A DNA stretch of 46,304 bases from Acidobacteriaceae bacterium (lineage in GTDB: Bacteria > Acidobacteriota > Terriglobia > Terriglobales > Acidobacteriaceae). Each line of letters starts with the position of its first letter. Position 1 is the stretch's first letter. The notes under the pieces are model-generated. The model was given only the letters and a program-made list of their open reading frames with translations. It ran no database searches and was not told the origin of the DNA. Below, piece by piece: positions 8,135-17,883 of the stretch. The stretch spans positions 1 to 46,304 of the forward strand of contig CAHJWN010000027.1 of NCBI GenBank assembly GCA_903642265.1. Direction: 5' to 3'. The position numbers and the translations under genes were made by a program.

Positions 8135-10345
8135 CTACTTCAGGTAGCTCTCAAAATGGAAGAGAATGCGGTCGAAGAGTTCCTCACGCGAATCAGCCCC
8201 TGAGATGGAGTGCGTCTTGCGTGGAAACAGCTGGAGATCGTACGGTATGCCGGCTTGGATAAGTGGCTGGATGAATTGGATCGTGTTCGCGATATGGACG
8301 TTATCGTCTCCCGTTCCGTGCGCGATCAGCACATGCCCTTTCAGGTTCTTCGCCGCCAGCACATCGGAGCCAGCGTCATAGACAGCTGTGTTTGCAGCCG
8401 GTAGTCCAAGATAGCGTTCGGTGTAGATGGAATCGTAGTTGCGAAAGTCAGTGACCGGCGCTACCGCCACACCTGCCGAGATTCGGTCGGTGTGCGTCAT
8501 CGCGTAGAGCGTGAAGGTGCCGCCGAAGCTCCACCCCCACCAGCCGATCCGCTTTGCATCCAGCTCCGGAAACCTGGCGAGCGTCTGGTCAAGTGCCGCC
8601 ATCTGGTCGGCAAACTGTACAGGCCCGAAGTTGTGGTAGCTGGCCTGCTGAAACTCGCGCCCTCGTCCACCCATCCCGCGATTGTCCATCTCCAGCACGG
8701 CAAACCCATGCTGGGCGAGGAGCTCGTTGAAGAGGTTGCCACCAGCCCAGCTGTCTGTCACCGACGGGGTCGAAAGCGGGCCGCCGTAAGGGTTCATGAT
8801 CAGTGGAACTGTTCCCGGAGCGGCGCTGGACGGCCTGGTAAGGTGTCCGTACAGGGCTGTCTTGCCGTCGGCAGCCAACAAGGTCACAAAGCTGCTGGTA
8901 ACGCCGGTTGCAGGGGGAATGGGCTTTGAGCTCCAGTACGTCTTGCATTCGATCGAGGCAGTCGCGCAGTCCCGGGCCACATCAGCCGTGGTCGCATTGC
9001 TGAATTCATCGTTAAAGTGCTCGCCATCGGGAGAGACCACAACTTGGTGCATTCCGTCGCCTGTTGATAGCCGGTGCTTTCCCGTCCCGTCCAGCCTCAC
9101 CGCCCATAAATTGTTTTGCAGCGGTGAACCTTCGTCAGAGCTGAAGAAGACGTTGCCAGACTTCTCGTCATATCCGGAGACCTGTTCAACCTCGTACGGT
9201 CCAGTGTCAAGTTGACGGAGCAGCTTCGCCTCCGCCGCAAGCGGGTGCGTTTCGTCGAACTGGTAGAGATAAAGGTGCGTGTATCCGTCGCGCCAGCTTG
9301 TAGTAACGAACTTCCCATGCCCGAGGAAGCTCACGTCATATTTGTAATCGAGATACTTCGCGTCGGTGTCGCTATAGGCCAGGCGCGATTTGCCCGTCTT
9401 CGTATCCGCGAAGTACACGTTCTCATGGGTGTTGTCGCGGGTCAGAACTTCAACGTAAACAGTGTTAGCATCCATCCAGCCAAACCGGGGGATCGCGTCG
9501 TTGCCTGCGCTGAACGGAACCTCGATGAACCTGGAATCGCCGCCCTTCACCGGCACAATTCCGACCCGAACGGAAGGGTTCGGGTCGCCCGGTTGCGGAT
9601 ACCGTTGCATGTCGACCGTGCTGTGCGTCGGGACCCAGTCTGTAATGGGAAACTGCGGAACTTTCTCCTCGTTCATTTGCAGGTAGGCGATGGCACTTGA
9701 ATCGGGTGACCAGAAGTAGTTGCTGCGTACATCGAGTTCTTCAAGGTAAATCCAATCCACCTCGCCGTTCAGCATCGCATCACTGCCATTCTCTGAAAGC
9801 GCCGTCTCCTTGCCGCCCGTGGCGACTGGATGCACGTAGAGGTTGTGCCCGCGCAGGTAGGAGACCGACTTTGCGTCAGGCGAGAACTTTGCGTCACTGC
9901 CAGAGCCAGCACCCGTGTCCACGATCATGGTCCCTTTGCCATCTGCAATCGAGTACAGCCACAGCCGCCCACCTTTATCAAGCAGCAGATGCTTTGAGTC
10001 ATCTGCCCAGATGAAGCTGGACATCTGGTACCGCTCGCGATGGTCTTTGTCCTTCTCGTTGATGCCGTCAGAGGAGAGCGCGTCAAGCTGGGCTTTGGTC
10101 GCCAGCACGCTTGCCTTCCCCGTTCGTGCTTCGATCTGCACGATATCGCCAGCCTCACCCGTGACGCTCGAGTCAGTGGCGACGAAGGTCAACCGCTTGC
10201 CATCCGGGCTCCAGGTCGCTCCCTGGGGCGGTCTGCCGGAAGGATTGCTGTTGGCATAAGCAACGGTTCGAACGGCCGGCGTCTGGGCGGCAAGAACAGT
10301 TGCAAAGAACGTGCAGAAGAGAGCGGTGCGAGAACCACTGTGCAT
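8135..10345 (-). CDS. Secreted dipeptidyl-peptidase IV-like S9 peptidase
   Basis: This 736-aa protein has a signal peptide (about 1-20, ending in VLAAQ), an N-terminal beta-propeller with recurring DG.../SPD elements (WSPDGKRLTFV, FSPDAKSVSYL, WSPDSSAIAYL), and a C-terminal alpha/beta-hydrolase domain. The catalytic Ser is in GWWGWSFGG (Ser606), the Asp in HGTGDDNVH (about 681) and the His in RKTHSISG (His712). The propeller motif LEELDVRSNYFWSPD supplies the Glu pair that recognises the substrate N-terminus in DPP-IV enzymes. It should release dipeptides, usually Xaa-Pro, in the periplasm or outside the cell. Length is typical for bacterial DPP-IV. Confidence 0.93.
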   Translation of the reverse strand: MHSGSRTALFCTFFATVLAAQTPAVRTVAYANSNPSGRPPQGATWSPDGKRLTFVATDSSVTGEAGDIVQIEARTGKASVLATKAQLDALSSDGINEKDKDHRERYQMSSFIWADDSKHLLLDKGGRLWLYSIADGKGTMIVDTGAGSGSDAKFSPDAKSVSYLRGHNLYVHPVATGGKETALSENGSDAMLNGEVDWIYLEELDVRSNYFWSPDSSAIAYLQMNEEKVPQFPITDWVPTHSTVDMQRYPQPGDPNPSVRVGIVPVKGGDSRFIEVPFSAGNDAIPRFGWMDANTVYVEVLTRDNTHENVYFADTKTGKSRLAYSDTDAKYLDYKYDVSFLGHGKFVTTSWRDGYTHLYLYQFDETHPLAAEAKLLRQLDTGPYEVEQVSGYDEKSGNVFFSSDEGSPLQNNLWAVRLDGTGKHRLSTGDGMHQVVVSPDGEHFNDEFSNATTADVARDCATASIECKTYWSSKPIPPATGVTSSFVTLLAADGKTALYGHLTRPSSAAPGTVPLIMNPYGGPLSTPSVTDSWAGGNLFNELLAQHGFAVLEMDNRGMGGRGREFQQASYHNFGPVQFADQMAALDQTLARFPELDAKRIGWWGWSFGGTFTLYAMTHTDRISAGVAVAPVTDFRNYDSIYTERYLGLPAANTAVYDAGSDVLAAKNLKGHVLIAHGTGDDNVHIANTIQFIQPLIQAGIPYDLQLFPRKTHSISGADSREELFDRILFHFESYLK

Positions 10346-10517
10346 AGATGGTCAGTCTACAGGGAAGCAAAATTTAGACAGACGCCATTGAAACGCTTCA
10401 CGTGGATGGCCCACTATCAAGCACCAGCACGTTGCGACGATCAAAACCTGTCTCCTGCGCCGCCGCGTATCAAGTCCACGAGAAAGACGCTGCGCCCACC
10501 CCGATTGGAGAACTCCT

Positions 10518-10688
10518 ATGTCTGAGACGATCGCATCCATCCTGATCTCCGCAGCGATTCTTGCCATCCTGGCCCTATTCGTCCCTTGCATGGAGTCTCT
10601 GGCGAGACTGCTACGCTCTCACAGCAATGCAGGAGAAACATCCGAATCCGACTTGGAATCGCGTGTCAAACCCGATGAAGTCGCCTGA
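10518..10688 (+). CDS. Small single-pass membrane protein (56 aa)
   Basis: ATG at 10518 follows a GGAG (10507-10510) by seven bases, a good ribosome-binding site. The frame encodes a 56-residue protein with a hydrophobic helix at about 5-23 (IASILISAAILAILALFV), a short basic stretch and a Ser/Glu/Asp-rich tail ending in KPDEVA. It lies alone in the gap between the DPP-IV-like gene and the convergent pyrG. Coding is supported by the SD and the amphipathic layout. I do not recognise the family. Confidence 0.55.
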   Translation: MSETIASILISAAILAILALFVPCMESLARLLRSHSNAGETSESDLESRVKPDEVA

Positions 10689-10847
10689 CCCTGGCTGTGA
10701 CGCAACCTGCAAAGATGAGAACCAGTCGCCGTTCAGGGCGCAAATGCCCACAATTCGCCGGTAGCTTCGCTATGCGAGGATCATGATCGCGCCTTCCACC
10801 AACCATTGAAGGTCAGACCCGTTTGCCATCGGTTTCGGTCTACGGGA

Positions 10848-12587
<1,740 letters not shown>

Positions 12588-12720
12588 CTACGGTCGACCG
12601 CGCAACGAAGAAAGCCACGCCAATGCGAAGCCCAACACTAAAGAAGTAGATGAAAATTGATTGACGCTGCAGAGGCAAGCAGGGGGTATGCTGTGGCAAT
12701 CACGCGCGGAAGGCGACCAG

Positions 12721-13245
12721 ATGATTCCTGATCTTTCGAGCCTACCTCCAGGCATCGATCAAGGTACGACTTCCGGCGCAAAACCGCGCGGATCAATCAC
12801 GCAGCATCTTCTTGGCCAGATTGACGCATTATCGAGTCGGCTCGGCCGGACGCCACAGAGGGCGCCTCACCTCGCGACCGGTCTGCGTGGCGAAGAGAAG
12901 GCGCTCTTTCACCTCCAGGCCCTCGGCTATGTCATCGTGGCTCGCCGTTGGAGCACCCCCAAGCTGCCCGGTGACGTTGACCTGATCGCATGGGAAGCCG
13001 ATGTTCTCTGCTTCATCGAGGTGAAGACACGCACAGGACGCAACATCGTCCCTGCGGAGTTTTCTGTCGACCAGCATAAGCAGAAAACCCTGCGCTCTCT
13101 GGCTTCCATCTACTGGAAGCATCTTCCTGAAGCATTAAGGCAGCAGACCCTTATGCGCTTCGACGTGGTCTCCGTCTACCTGCCTGCCAGGGGCACCGAT
13201 GCGCCGATTGAGTTCGATCTCTTCCGGGCCGCTTTCTCGCGCTAG
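12721..13245 (+). CDS. YraN / UPF0102 family endonuclease-like protein
   Basis: This protein (174 aa from ATG 12721) has the UPF0102 core: LRGEEKALFHLQALGYVIVARRW, then GDVDLIAWEADVLCFIEVKTR. The latter is a restriction-like nuclease motif of the form D-x(n)-E-V-K. In-frame TTG 12661 and ATG 12688 are alternatives, but 12721 has GGAAGG seven bases upstream. The N-terminal 40 residues before the core are longer than usual. Family members are often linked to DNA processing, but their function is not settled. Confidence 0.85.
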   Translation: MIPDLSSLPPGIDQGTTSGAKPRGSITQHLLGQIDALSSRLGRTPQRAPHLATGLRGEEKALFHLQALGYVIVARRWSTPKLPGDVDLIAWEADVLCFIEVKTRTGRNIVPAEFSVDQHKQKTLRSLASIYWKHLPEALRQQTLMRFDVVSVYLPARGTDAPIEFDLFRAAFSR

Positions 13246-13289
13246 CGGCCCATGTATCCGGCAGCGGCCCATCCGCAGCCACCAAGTCC

Positions 13290-13334
13290 GGGTGCCCCAT
13301 CTTCGCGACAGCCTCACCGTCGCTAAGGTGGGCC
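13290..13334. repeat. Dispersed hairpin repeat, copy 1
   Basis: GGGTGCCCCATCTTCGC (13290-13306), followed after a short loop by GTCGCTAAGGTGGGCC, forms an imperfect stem-loop. The first 17 bases recur exactly, inverted, at 36759-36775. It lies between the YraN-family gene and the next CDS. Confidence 0.6.
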
Positions 13335-13481
13335 TTCATGACCCGCACGACACCGAATCCGTTCAGCACCAAGCCAATCGGTCCGGAAGCGGCCAATCCG
13401 CCAGCGCTTCGACTCTGCCACTCAAGCTGCGGGAAACAGTTTCACACTCTCCGGTGTCTAATGAAGTTGAGGGACACCTGG

Positions 13482-13952
13482 ATGACTTTGCTGAACGCTC
13501 CGGCCTACAACGCCAGCCGTGAAAGACTGAAGCGCAATCTGCTGATCGGCACCGGTATAACCCTGGTGGTGTTGACGGTCCTGGCGCTGACAGGCTACAT
13601 CCTGGGACACGGTTGGTTCTTCTCAAATCTTCCTGACGAACACAAGGTCAGTGTCTTCATGAAGACGGTCCAGTCCGGGGACTACGCCAAGGCATATGGC
13701 ATTTGGCAAAATGACGCGGACTGGCAGCAGCATCCGCAGAAGTACGACTACAAACTTCAGCGCTTCACCGAAGATTGGACGACGCAGAGCGACTGGGGCG
13801 GTCCCGTAAAAGCGTTCCATGTCGACGTTTCAAAGCGCGACAAGACCGGTGTAGTCGTCGCAGTAACAATCAATGAGAGAAAGCGCTTCTTCATCAAGTA
13901 TGAAAACGCCGATGGCACCCTGTCTTACTTTCCCAACGAGATTGCTTACTAG
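13482..13952 (+). CDS. Membrane-anchored protein of unknown function
   Basis: The protein is 156 aa from ATG 13482, which has GAGGGA about seven bases upstream; ATG 13461 would add seven residues. A basic N-terminus (ASRERLKRN) precedes a transmembrane segment (about 18-40, LLIGTGITLVVLTVLALTGY). The outer domain begins FMKTVQSGDYAKAYGIW, which resembles the start of small NTF2-like (DUF4878/DUF4019) domains, and continues with a WGGPVKAFHVDVSKRDKTGV beta region. The fold resemblance is by eye only. It converges with the HD-GYP gene, with 5 bp between the stops. Confidence 0.65.
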   Translation: MTLLNAPAYNASRERLKRNLLIGTGITLVVLTVLALTGYILGHGWFFSNLPDEHKVSVFMKTVQSGDYAKAYGIWQNDADWQQHPQKYDYKLQRFTEDWTTQSDWGGPVKAFHVDVSKRDKTGVVVAVTINERKRFFIKYENADGTLSYFPNEIAY

Positions 13953-13957
13953 GTTCG

Positions 13958-15430
13958 CTAGCCAACTCTGAGTTTTGCCGCGGATCCTCTGCCTAATCCG
14001 CTCAGCAGCGCTTCAAACACCTGCGGATCCAGCTTGTGGGGCATCTCTTTCTCCATAATGGAGGTGACCTGGGTCAGATCCAGGCTCTCGCGGTAAGGCC
14101 GCTTCTCTGACAAAGCGGCATACACGTCCGCTACCGCGACAATTCTTGCCTCGAGCGATAGTTCGTTGGCGCCAATCTGGTCAGGATAGCCAGTGCCATC
14201 CAATTTTTCATGGTGAGCACCAGCAACCTTTGCCATCTCACGAAATGCTGGAATCCGCCCCAGGATCTTGCGCGTCAGGGCAGGGTGCTCTTTCACGATG
14301 ACGAACTCTGCAAGCGTCAGCTTGCCTTGTTTATGCAAAATCGAGTTGGGAACACGGAGTTTGCCCAGGTCATGCAGCAATGCTGCGCGGCGGATGAAAA
14401 CCGTGCGCTCAGCCGACAGCCCCATCGTCTCCGAAATCAGCAATGCGGCGTCGGCGACCCCCATCGAGTGATCGACGGTAAATGGAGACTTCGCATCCGT
14501 CACGTCAGAGAATGCTTCACAGACGCGATCAACTCGTTCAGGACCCAAATGCCGGTTCTCTCGCGGTTCCAGATCAAGAACGGCGCCGCGAATGTCTTTT
14601 TCCGGCAGCACGGAAAGACCGTCTTTCCAAAGCAGGCGCGTTCGATGCAACGACGCCGCAATCCGTACGATCTCAGGATCGAACCACTTACTGCTCCGCA
14701 CCCGCATCACGGTGATGGCATGCTCCGGGCCTTGATCGGAGGCAAAGACATCCAGGTGCTGCGCTACCGCTGCAATTCTTGCCAGCAGGGGGATCTGTTC
14801 GCCGCGCAACCGCCCGGGGTAGCCGCTGCCGTCCCAATGTTCATCCAGCGCCTTAACCGCCTCCGCTGTCGCCGAACCCAGACCGATCTTTGCAATGATG
14901 CTGGCGCCGCGGTCCCCGTGCAACATGGCAACATTCCGTTGTCTTGCTCGCGGTGCCGCGCTGATTCTTGATACGGGTTGTTCCAATAATTTTTCTTGTG
15001 GCCGCGCAGGCTTCCAGAGGAAGCTCAGGGTCGAAAGTTTGCCCGCCTGGCGCTTGGGAAGGTTGCCGGGGTCAATGGATGCCTTGAACTCTGCACGTAT
15101 GTCGGCCCACACCTCTGCCTCCACCACGGCTCGAGACTCCGCCTGCGCCGCTTCGTCTTCGCCGCGCACGATCTGATGCATGTGGGCCGCGTTACTGCTG
15201 CAGCCGATGTCCTTGAGCAGGAGGGCGTAGTACAGATCGCTCAGCTGGATCTGCGACAAACCGACCTGCGCCCCTATGCGCATGCCAAGGATGCAACTCC
15301 GCAGGGCATGTCCAGGCATCGCACCCTCGGTCATGTCGAGCGCGAAGGAAAGGGCAGAGATGAGCTCGGGCATGTCGATGCGCCCTTGTTCTTCTGCACG
15401 TTCTCCTTGGCGCAAACTCCGCGCGGTCAT
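13958..15430 (-). CDS. Tandem HD-GYP domain protein (first domain degenerate)
   Basis: The C-terminal half is a full HD-GYP domain: HSMGVADAA, then LLHDLGKLRVPNSIL (HD pair), VKEHPALT, AGAHHEKLDGTGYP (the GYP signature), and AVADVYAALSEKRPYR. Such domains hydrolyse c-di-GMP or related dinucleotides. The N-terminal half looks like a decayed copy: GHALRSCILG, LLLKDIGCSS (Lys-Asp where His-Asp is expected), EHWDGSGYPGRLRGEQIPLLARI and VAQHLDVF (Gln-His in place of Ala-Asp). Starts at 15517, 15430 (MTARS) and 15373 (MPELIS) are possible. I chose 15430 because the twin GTTAAC sites at 15464-15479 look regulatory. No receiver or PAS sensor domain is seen. Confidence 0.85.
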   Translation of the reverse strand: MTARSLRQGERAEEQGRIDMPELISALSFALDMTEGAMPGHALRSCILGMRIGAQVGLSQIQLSDLYYALLLKDIGCSSNAAHMHQIVRGEDEAAQAESRAVVEAEVWADIRAEFKASIDPGNLPKRQAGKLSTLSFLWKPARPQEKLLEQPVSRISAAPRARQRNVAMLHGDRGASIIAKIGLGSATAEAVKALDEHWDGSGYPGRLRGEQIPLLARIAAVAQHLDVFASDQGPEHAITVMRVRSSKWFDPEIVRIAASLHRTRLLWKDGLSVLPEKDIRGAVLDLEPRENRHLGPERVDRVCEAFSDVTDAKSPFTVDHSMGVADAALLISETMGLSAERTVFIRRAALLHDLGKLRVPNSILHKQGKLTLAEFVIVKEHPALTRKILGRIPAFREMAKVAGAHHEKLDGTGYPDQIGANELSLEARIVAVADVYAALSEKRPYRESLDLTQVTSIMEKEMPHKLDPQVFEALLSGLGRGSAAKLRVG

Positions 15431-15462
15431 GCTGTAGGGCACACTGTTCCTATTCGGAGCCG

Positions 15463-15480
15463 TGTTAACAGATGTTAACT
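15463..15480. promoter_or_regulatory. Twin GTTAAC sites upstream of the HD-GYP gene
   Basis: TGTTAACA (15463-15470) and TGTTAACT (15473-15480) are two palindromic hexamer cores spaced ten bases apart, one helical turn, 33 bases upstream of ATG 15430. The arrangement suits a dimeric repressor or activator bound to one face of the DNA. No protein is assigned. Confidence 0.4.
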
Positions 15481-15517
15481 TGGCGAATCTCGTCGTTGAG
15501 GCGCAGAGCACATGCAC

Positions 15518-16000
15518 TGTGTCCTGTCGTATCTACTCTTTGGAGCGATGCCGTGTTTCAGGTTGGCGGAACAGAATTCTCGTGCAGGTTGAAGCATTTT
15601 GTCGTGCGGGTCATACCTTTTGTGCTACGAGTCATAGCTAATTCTGACTCAACTCCTGTAGGAAACCATTCCCCAGAAGTCGCAAGCTGCCGTGAGTGGT
15701 TGTAGGCGGGGTACTGAGAATCGCCTTCACCTGGCATGCCGCACCCGCGTTAACCGGACACTCAACTCCGTAGATGGAAGCTTGCTGCATCGAGCTTGTA
15801 CCGGTGCCTCTCCCGGAGTTGCCTCTCTCGGAGCCCCTTGCTCCTTCCGGACAGCGGCATCGATTCCAACGCGTACGTCTCGGAATCGACGGGGAGTGCA
15901 ACGGAATGTGGGAGAGAGGCCAGCCTGATCCTGCCATTCTGGATCTATCGGCAAAGGGCTACGATCTGTTGATCGAAGCGCACAGTACAAAGGTGGCGGA
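15518..16000. other. Non-coding gap with dyad symmetries
   Basis: No convincing gene lies in this 483-bp stretch: the open frames on both strands have no SD and atypical residue composition (Arg/Cys/Ser-rich shadows). It contains a 100-bp dyad (15821-15920), an eight-pair stem AACCATTC/GAGTGGTT around 15664-15701, and a ten-base direct repeat ACTCAACTCC at 15647-15656 and 15760-15769. Confidence 0.5.
15821..15920. other. Nested inverted repeat, candidate structured RNA
   Basis: GCCTCTCTC (15821-15829) pairs perfectly with GAGAGAGGC (15912-15920). Inside it, TTGC (15838-15841) can pair with GCAA (15898-15901), and TCGATTCC (15860-15867) pairs perfectly with GGAATCGA (15882-15889) around a 14-base loop. 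The strand is unknown; no known RNA family was recognised. Confidence 0.35.
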
Positions 16001-16003
16001 TGG

Positions 16004-16077
16004 TGGGCCCACCAGGACTTGAACCTGGAACCAGCGGATTATGAGTCCGATGCTCTAACCAATTGAGCTATAGGCCC
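16004..16077 (-). tRNA. tRNA with CAU anticodon (Met or Ile2)
   Basis: The minus strand folds as a 74-nt cloverleaf. The acceptor GGGCCTA pairs with TGGGCCC, the D-arm is GCTC/GAGC, the anticodon loop CTCATAA gives CAU, and the T-arm is CCAGG-TTCAAGT-CCTGG. The discriminator is A, and CCA is encoded at 16001-16003. The anticodon stem has one U-C mismatch at 27-43. GGTTCAAGTCC resembles tRNA-Ile2 (lysidine type), but an elongator Met tRNA cannot be excluded from sequence alone. Confidence 0.93.
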
Positions 16078-16197
16078 GTAATCGGATTCTACAGCGCTTG
16101 ACCCCATGCTGGTCAGGATCAAGCTCGCACTCCGAGCAAAGGTCAAAGATGGCGGGCGGGTCCAATCCTCGCCGTCACTTGCACCAACACATTGAAG

Positions 16198-16413
16198 TTA
16201 CTTGTCTCCGGTTGACCCCGGGGTGACGTTCGCATCCTCCGGTGCCGACGGATTGAGATGTCCGGTAGCGTTCTCAGGCGTATGTGACTTTACGTCTGCC
16301 TTGCCCGGGCCTGCGGTTCCAGGATTTCCACCCTTTGCCCCCGATGGCGTTGCGCCGGTCTGTTCTTTCGAAGGCTCTTCTGCGGGATGCTGCTTTTCGT
16401 CGCTCATCATCAT
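16198..16413 (-). CDS. Short disordered protein of unknown function
   Basis: The frame opens with three consecutive ATG codons (16413, 16410, 16407) behind GGGAG, giving a protein of about 70 aa. It has no hydrophobic segment and is made of Gly, Pro, Glu, Lys, Ala, Asn and Thr (SDEKQHPAEEPSKEQTG, then AKGGNPGTAGPGK), so it should be intrinsically disordered and soluble. Composition resembles small stress- or desiccation-related hydrophilic proteins, but no family is recognised. It is divergent from the gmhB-like gene. Confidence 0.6.
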   Translation of the reverse strand: MMMSDEKQHPAEEPSKEQTGATPSGAKGGNPGTAGPGKADVKSHTPENATGHLNPSAPEDANVTPGSTGDK

Positions 16414-16486
16414 GGTTCTCCCGTGCAATAGGACTCGTCGCGTGGAGCGATCGTTGCTCAGGGCAGCCCGACCATAGAATCGAGAG

Positions 16487-17044
16487 ATGGATGTTCAGCA
16501 AGGCGCGCGGGCCCTGTTTCTGGATCGCGATGGCGTAATTAACGAAGACCTTGGCTATATCTTCCGCGCCAGCGAGGTGCGGTTTGTGCCCGGCATCACC
16601 TCGCTTTGCAGGGCTGCGCAGGCGCTCGGGTACCGGATCTTTATTGTGACCAACCAGGCCGGGATTGGGCGAGGGTACTACTCGGAGGCCGATTTCAACG
16701 TCTTGATGGAGTGGATGCTTGGCGAGTTGGAGGGCGAGGGTGTGCAGATCGACAGGATTTACTTCTGCCCGTTCCATCCAGAGCACGGGCTGGGGGAGTA
16801 CAAGCGGGAGCACGAGGACAGGAAACCGGGACCGGGGATGCTGCGGCGGGCGGCAAGCGAGTTTGGGGTGACGCTGGCGGACTCTGTAATGGTAGGCGAC
16901 CGCTGCACCGACGTCGGGGCGGCGAATGCAGCTGGGCTGCGGCAGGCGTTCCTGCTTGCAGGCACGGAGGCGGAATGCGACGGCAGGTATCTCCCAGTCA
17001 AGCTGCTCGCGGAGGTAGAGGCGTGGCTGGTTGCTGCAGGGTAG
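16487..17044 (+). CDS. gmhB: D-glycero-D-manno-heptose-1,7-bisphosphate 7-phosphatase-like HAD enzyme
   Basis: This 185-aa HAD phosphatase of the GmhB/HisB-N type would remove the C7 phosphate in ADP-heptose synthesis for LPS. Motif I is FLDRDGVINED, motif II IVTNQAGIGRG, the motif III Lys is in EDRKPGPG, and motif IV is GDRCTDVGAANAAG. The zinc loop has CPFHPEHG, but the second half reads REHEDRKP where E. coli GmhB has a Cys-x-Cys before RKP. The site is therefore either altered or metal-free. The symbol rests on family similarity; the anomer and exact substrate are not proven. No other heptose gene is adjacent. Confidence 0.85.
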   Translation: MDVQQGARALFLDRDGVINEDLGYIFRASEVRFVPGITSLCRAAQALGYRIFIVTNQAGIGRGYYSEADFNVLMEWMLGELEGEGVQIDRIYFCPFHPEHGLGEYKREHEDRKPGPGMLRRAASEFGVTLADSVMVGDRCTDVGAANAAGLRQAFLLAGTEAECDGRYLPVKLLAEVEAWLVAAG

Positions 17045-17311
17045 GGTGGCGCCTGCAGGTCCGCATTGCGGCATTGGCGCCTGGCAACAACGTGCCGAGG
17101 CTTGACAAATCATCTGTCGAGAAACGCTTCAGACACTCAAACCTGGTTCGAACTCCCAACCTGAGGTATAGACCTAAGTTCCCTGTTTCTGAGGGTTTGA
17201 CACATTACGGAGGTTGGAATACCCCCGCGTTTACCCTATTCTTCGCACCGTTCCTTGCCCAAAAGCACGCGCGAGTTCAGCCCCGGTCACAATGCCTCTA
17301 CAATTATCTGC

Positions 17312-17872
17312 ATGGAAGTTATCGACACCGCTCTCACCGATGTAAAGCTGCTTCGTCCCCGAATCTTCGGTGACGAACGCGGCTGGTTCACCGAAGTGTT
17401 CAGCCAGCAGACCTTCACCTCCGCTGGGATCGACAAAGCCTTTGTCCAGGACAATCAGTCCTTCTCGAGCAAGGGCGTTCTGCGCGGTCTGCACTACCAG
17501 ATCGGCAAACCGCAGGGCAAGCTCCTCCGTGTCCTTTCCGGTCATATCTGGGACGTCGCTGTCGACCTTCGCTCAGACTCGCCGCAGTTCGGCCAGCACG
17601 TCGGCGTTCACCTGAAGCGCCTCGCACCGACCGATCCCATCGAGATGATCTGGATCCCCGAAGGCTTCGCTCACGGCTTCCTCGTCCTCTCAGATACCGC
17701 AGAGGTCCTCTACAAGACCACCGACGTCTATTACCCTCAAGGGGAGCGCTGTGTCGTCTGGAACGATCCCGCCCTAGCCATCTCCTGGCCGCTCGACCTC
17801 CTCGACGGAGCCCCCCAGGTCAGCGCCAAGGATGCAATCGGCTCTCTGCTTGCCGAGGCCGACATCTGCTAG
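17312..17872 (+). CDS. rfbC: dTDP-4-dehydrorhamnose 3,5-epimerase
   Basis: This cupin enzyme (186 aa from ATG 17312, MEVIDTALTDVKLL) epimerises C3 and C5 of dTDP-4-keto-6-deoxyglucose on the way to dTDP-L-rhamnose for surface polysaccharide. Signatures are GDERGWFTEVFSQQTF, FVQDNQSFSSKGVLRGLHYQ (catalytic His in LHYQ), GHIWDVAVDLR and WIPEGFAHGFLVLSD. The family N-terminus and length support this start over ATG 17255. The other rhamnose genes (rfbA, rfbB, rfbD) are not in the window. A TTGACA at 17197-17202 may be part of its promoter, but the matching -10 is poor. Confidence 0.95.
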   Translation: MEVIDTALTDVKLLRPRIFGDERGWFTEVFSQQTFTSAGIDKAFVQDNQSFSSKGVLRGLHYQIGKPQGKLLRVLSGHIWDVAVDLRSDSPQFGQHVGVHLKRLAPTDPIEMIWIPEGFAHGFLVLSDTAEVLYKTTDVYYPQGERCVVWNDPALAISWPLDLLDGAPQVSAKDAIGSLLAEADIC

Positions 17873-17883
17873 AGTCTTGCCCT

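Noticed and set aside
15661..15735. Possible c-di-GMP (GEMM) riboswitch near the HD-GYP gene
   Set aside because: AACCATTC/GAGTGGTT recalls the P1b stem, but the GAAA loop, GACGCAAAGCC core and second arm are missing, and the resemblance is on the strand opposite to the HD-GYP gene.
15774..16022. 82-codon open frame on the plus strand
   Set aside because: It runs into the tRNA gene, has no SD, and crosses the dyad region.
16097..16123. CTTGACCC...GGATCAAG stem between the 76-codon gene and the tRNA
   Set aside because: One mismatch, no T-run and a modest stem; termination or function not supported.
17197..17225. TTGACA as a promoter for rfbC
   Set aside because: The hexamer at 17-base spacing is TACCCC, a poor -10, so the promoter was not listed as a feature.
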